Below are positions 31,889 to 34,680 of a stretch of DNA of 34,680 nt, one piece after another. The position numbers and the translations under genes are program-made. The notes beneath the pieces are model-generated. The model did not search any database and had not been told where the DNA came from. It saw only the letters and a program-made list of their open reading frames with translations. Location of the stretch: NCBI GenBank assembly GCA_002687745.1, contig NZBE01000015.1, positions 1 through 34,680 of the forward strand, written 5' to 3'. The DNA is from Acidimicrobiaceae bacterium (GTDB taxonomy: Bacteria > Actinomycetota > Acidimicrobiia > Acidimicrobiales > MedAcidi-G1). Each line of letters opens with the position of its first letter. Position 1 is the first letter of the stretch.

Positions 31889-32799
31889 CGGCCACGGAGA
31901 ACTCCGCCCCGGTACCGCCAGGTGACCGAAAGCGGCGGCGACCGCATCTGGCCAGGGGAGACCGTGACGTCCACAGGCGCCTGCTCGAGGGCATGACCTT
32001 CGAGTTGATCCCACTCAAGAACCTCGAGGACCAGATCCCCTTCATCCCGACCGGTTCGACGGTCTCGATGACCTGCTCCCCCGTCAGGACAGTCGAAGAC
32101 ACCCTCGACCCCTGCGAGCGGCTCGGAAACTACGGCTTCTCGACAATTCCCCACATCGCAGCCCGCATGGTCGAGGGTGAGGCCCACGTGGACCAGATCG
32201 TCGCCCGCATCACCGGGCTCGGGATAAGGCGGGTCTTCGTCATCGGTGGCGACGCCGAGCCGCACGGACCGTTCACAGACGCAGCCTCGTTCCTTCGATC
32301 GTTCCTGGCCAGGAAGCCGGACATCGACGTGGTCGGCATCGGCTCCTATCCCGACGGGCACGGCACAATCCCAGACGACGCCCTCATCTCCGCCCTGCTG
32401 GAGAAGCAGGAGATCATCACCGAGGCCGGCCTCGAGGGGTACATGTCGACCCAGATGTGCCTTGACCACCAGAAGATCGGGAGCTGGTTGGCAGAACGGC
32501 GCTCCGCCGGTGTAACCCTTCCCTGCCACCTCGGGGTACCAGGCGCGGTGGACCGCACGCGACTCCTCACCATCTCGCTGCGACTCGGCATAGGCCACTC
32601 GGCCCGCTACCTCAAGAAGAACCGCACATCGGTGATTCGGCTGCTCTCGCCGGGGGGCTACAACCCGAACAAGCTGATCACCCCCCTGTCAAAGAGGGCA
32701 GCCGAGCTGGGGATCACAGGCATCCACTGCTTCACGTTCAACGCCGTTGACACCACCGAGGACTGGCGCCAGAAGACCCTCGCAGACCTGAGGCGCTGA
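31885..32799 (+). CDS. metF: Methylenetetrahydrofolate reductase family protein
   Basis: The 304-residue MetF-family TIM barrel has an N-terminal extension of about 35 basic residues, then FELIPLKNLEDQIPFIP, STVSMTCSPVRTVEDTLD, HIAARMVEGEAHVDQIVARI, RRVFVIGGDAEPHGPF, VVGIGSYPDGHGTIPD, GYMSTQMCLDH and HLGVPGAVDRTRLL. It interconverts methyl-THF and methylene-THF using FAD. The sequence is divergent from E. coli MetF. Its place in this operon suggests oxidation of the methyl-THF made by MtgA. TTG 31885 within the fhs stop (TTGA) is the apparent start; an internal start after the basic stretch is possible. No partner subunit gene adjoins it, and the electron acceptor is unknown. Confidence 0.85.
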   Translation: MTATENSAPVPPGDRKRRRPHLARGDRDVHRRLLEGMTFELIPLKNLEDQIPFIPTGSTVSMTCSPVRTVEDTLDPCERLGNYGFSTIPHIAARMVEGEAHVDQIVARITGLGIRRVFVIGGDAEPHGPFTDAASFLRSFLARKPDIDVVGIGSYPDGHGTIPDDALISALLEKQEIITEAGLEGYMSTQMCLDHQKIGSWLAERRSAGVTLPCHLGVPGAVDRTRLLTISLRLGIGHSARYLKKNRTSVIRLLSPGGYNPNKLITPLSKRAAELGITGIHCFTFNAVDTTEDWRQKTLADLRR

Positions 32800-32874
32800 C
32801 GAGCTGCTTCGGCGGCAGATGGCCGGATTCCCGAATGGGGCCTCTGGACATGCGTTGGGTGAGAATGGGTGCGC

Positions 32875-34089
32875 ATGACCGACGCACCATCGTGGAACCC
32901 GCTCGACCCCGGCTTCCTCAGCGACCCCTACCCCCACTACGCGCGCCTGCGCGCCGAGGACCCGGTTCACCGCACGCCGCTCGGGCCGCTGATCGTCTCC
33001 CGCTACGACGACGCCTTCCAGGTCCTGCGCGACCCAACGACCTCCGTGAGGCGCTCCAACCGCCCCGAGGACATTCCCGAATACATGGAGCCGCTGGAAA
33101 AGCGGCGCATGGAGAGGGCACCATCGATCCTGGGGTTGGACCCGCCGGACCACACCAGGCTCCGCAAGTTGGTCCAGCGCACGTTCACGCCCCGCTCGAT
33201 CAGCAACATGAGGGCCCAGACCGAAACCATCGTCGAATCCCTACTGGACGACCTGGCGGCCTGCGACACGATTGACCTGATCGCCGACTACGCATTCGTG
33301 GTTCCTTTCACCGTCATCCACACGATGCTGGGTCTCCCAGAGGCTGACACCGCCAAGGTGAGGGAGTGGTCCGGGGCCCTGACCCAGACCCTCGAACCCT
33401 TCCTCACCCCCGACCAGGTGACAGCGGCGGTTGACGCCGGCCACAGGATGGACGCCTACCTGACCGACGCAATCGAATGGAAGCGCCGAGAGCCGGCCGA
33501 CGACCTGCTCACCGGGCTGATCCAGGTAGAGGCGGAAGGCGACCGCCTCGACAGCGACGAACTCCTCTCAATGGTCGGCCTGTTGTTCGTAGCCGGCCAC
33601 GAAACAACCGTGAACCTGATCGGCAACGGGACCAACGCCCTGCTCAGCCACCCCGACCAGGTGGAGTTGGTACGCACCGGACAGGTCGACGACGAGAACA
33701 TGACCGAGGAACTACTGCGCTATGACAGCCCGGTACAGACCTCGGGCAGACATCTCACACAGGACACCGTGATCGGCGGCATCGAGGTGGCAGCCGACGA
33801 GTGGGTCCTCACAGCCCTCGGAAGCGCCAACCGGGACGAGTCCTTCTGGGGCGACACCGCCTCAGATCTGGACCTGACCCGCGACGGAGCGGCGCGGCAC
33901 CTCTCGTTCGGGAGCGGGGTACACCACTGCCTGGGCGCCGCTCTGGCACGGATGGAAGGCGAGATCGCCATCTCCCGACTCGTCCGGAGATTCCCCGAAC
34001 TGTCCGTTGTCGAAGAACCGACGATCAACGCCCGGATAATCCTGAGGGGGCGCGGCACCTTTCCGGTCAACCTCGGCGCACCTTCCTGA
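32875..34089 (+). CDS. Cytochrome P450
   Basis: The 404-residue soluble bacterial P450 has the I-helix oxygen-activating motif AGHETT (240-245), ExxR at E279-R282 (ELLR), and the heme-binding loop FGSGVHHCLG with thiolate Cys352. It starts DPGFLSDPYPHYARLRAEDP, common in CYP families of actinobacteria. There is no membrane anchor. The substrate is unknown. No ferredoxin or reductase gene is adjacent, so redox partners are encoded elsewhere. ATG 32875 is preferred to GTG 32869 two codons upstream; GGTGAGAA lies before it. It follows metF after 75 bases on the same strand and may be a separate unit, so membership in the C1 pathway is doubtful, although an oxygenase does point to an oxygen-using host. 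Confidence 0.93.
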   Translation: MTDAPSWNPLDPGFLSDPYPHYARLRAEDPVHRTPLGPLIVSRYDDAFQVLRDPTTSVRRSNRPEDIPEYMEPLEKRRMERAPSILGLDPPDHTRLRKLVQRTFTPRSISNMRAQTETIVESLLDDLAACDTIDLIADYAFVVPFTVIHTMLGLPEADTAKVREWSGALTQTLEPFLTPDQVTAAVDAGHRMDAYLTDAIEWKRREPADDLLTGLIQVEAEGDRLDSDELLSMVGLLFVAGHETTVNLIGNGTNALLSHPDQVELVRTGQVDDENMTEELLRYDSPVQTSGRHLTQDTVIGGIEVAADEWVLTALGSANRDESFWGDTASDLDLTRDGAARHLSFGSGVHHCLGAALARMEGEIAISRLVRRFPELSVVEEPTINARIILRGRGTFPVNLGAPS

Positions 34090-34095
34090 CCGACT

Positions 34096-34110
34096 GCCCG
34101 GCTAGCGGGC
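34096..34110. terminator. Weak hairpin between convergent P450 and MFS genes
   Basis: GCCCG, loop GCTAG, CGGGC spans the convergent ends; the MFS stop codon lies in the loop. No U-tract follows, so terminator activity is only possible. Confidence 0.25.
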
Positions 34111-34680
34111 GACCAGGCCACGCACCTGGTCACGTGACGGACACGCCACAGCGCAGAACACAGCGCCGGCGAGCAGCGTCACCGCCATGAACGTCCACGC
34201 CCGGTCGAACGCAACCAGGAAACCCCGGTCGGTACCCGCCTGGAACACCGCTATCGCAATCGCCACACCGCTGGCAAAGCCGACCTGTGAGGTTGTACGG
34301 AGCGTTGCACTCGCTGTGGCATAGCGGGGGGCCGGCACCTCCTTGAGGCCCAGCGAGGCAAAGGTGGCAAACGAACAGGCCACACCGACCCCGAGGAGGA
34401 GAGACGCCGGCAACATGGTCCCCAGGTAGTTTGACTCCATCCCCACCCTCGTCAACAGGAGCAGTGGCGAAGCCGCTGCAGAGAGGCTACCGACGACCAG
34501 GAGGTTCCTGTGGCCCACCCGATCCGCAACCGAACCCACGGGACCACCGAGGAGCGCCGCCAGTGCAGGACCGGGAACCACCCCGAAGCCGGCGGCCAGG
34601 GCCGACCAACCCCACAGTTCCTGGAGCAACAGGGTGTTGAACAGAACTACGGCGATGAACGCCGTCCCGAAGAAGACCTG
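34102..34680 (-). CDS. MFS transporter C-terminus, partial (DHA2/EmrB-like)
   Basis: The frame enters from the right edge and ends at 34102; the last 192 residues are visible and the start lies outside. They contain about five hydrophobic segments and the run FNTLLLQELWGWSALAAGFG, then VGSVADRVGHRNLL (an MFS loop motif with D-R-G-like residues), and LLGVGVACSFATFASLG. This resembles the C-terminal half of 14-segment drug-exporter-type (DHA2) MFS proteins. Substrate unknown. It is convergent with the P450 gene, 12 bases apart. A possible reading is a P450/exporter pair from a neighbouring locus, without further support. Confidence 0.82.
   Translation of the reverse strand, partial: QVFFGTAFIAVVLFNTLLLQELWGWSALAAGFGVVPGPALAALLGGPVGSVADRVGHRNLLVVGSLSAAASPLLLLTRVGMESNYLGTMLPASLLLGVGVACSFATFASLGLKEVPAPRYATASATLRTTSQVGFASGVAIAIAVFQAGTDRGFLVAFDRAWTFMAVTLLAGAVFCAVACPSRDQVRGLVAR

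Overview
The window is GC-rich, densely coded DNA. Actinomycete-type features are GTG/TTG starts, 4-base start/stop overlaps, a lipoprotein with an Ala/Pro/Thr-rich linker, and a soluble bacterial P450. My best guess is an aerobic or microaerobic actinobacterium, possibly an Acidimicrobiia-like marine lineage; that is an inference from gene content, not from a marker gene. I saw no rRNA, tRNA, IS element, CRISPR array or phage gene. No gene-free stretch exceeds about 280 bases.

Region by region: (1) 1-1132: the start of a lipoprotein gene running off the left edge, and a small SAM methyltransferase. (2) 12227 down to 1160, minus strand: one apparent eight-gene operon. It encodes a BKACE (dehydrocarnitine cleavage), an L-carnitine dehydrogenase fused to a thioesterase, an acyl-CoA dehydrogenase, an NDP-forming acyl-CoA ligase, a CaiD-type crotonobetainyl-CoA hydratase, and a three-gene NAD-linked formate dehydrogenase. 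(3) 12391-16654, plus strand: serA, a DUF1015 gene and a pabB-pabC fusion, each overlapping the next by 4 bases. (4) 20926-16651, minus strand: a dimethylglycine-dehydrogenase-type flavoprotein followed by etfB and etfA. (5) 21182-22811: an SDR gene, then convergently a DMT-family transporter gene downstream of iclR. (6) 23847-30054, plus strand: a complete non-pyrrolysine corrinoid methyltransferase module in the order corrinoid protein, DUF1638, small WRDIP protein, methyl-THF:corrinoid methyltransferase, RACo-like activator, MttB-family methyltransferase. (7) 30191-32799: formate-THF ligase and a MetF-like reductase. (8) A P450 and the end of an MFS exporter.

The parts fit one route (inference). 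Gamma-butyrobetaine, crotonobetaine or carnitine is converted through CoA esters to carnitine, then 3-dehydrocarnitine, betainyl-CoA and glycine betaine. The MttB/corrinoid module moves one methyl group to THF, leaving dimethylglycine. The flavoprotein/ETF pair demethylates further, probably to methylene-THF. The MetF-like enzyme, an unseen FolD and formate-THF ligase (run backwards, making ATP) oxidise the C1 units to formate, and the formate dehydrogenase releases CO2 and NADH.

Two features stand out. The formate dehydrogenase catalytic gene has an in-frame TGA at the expected selenocysteine position, followed by a SECIS-like hairpin with a GGUCU loop. Its N-terminal iron-sulfur half is a separate gene placed downstream, so the split enzyme is encoded in permuted order. 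In addition, 17-bp palindromes related to TTCCCGCATTGTGGGAA lie in the iclR/corrinoid, fhs and flavoprotein/SDR control regions, which suggests an IclR-controlled regulon joining the separate modules.
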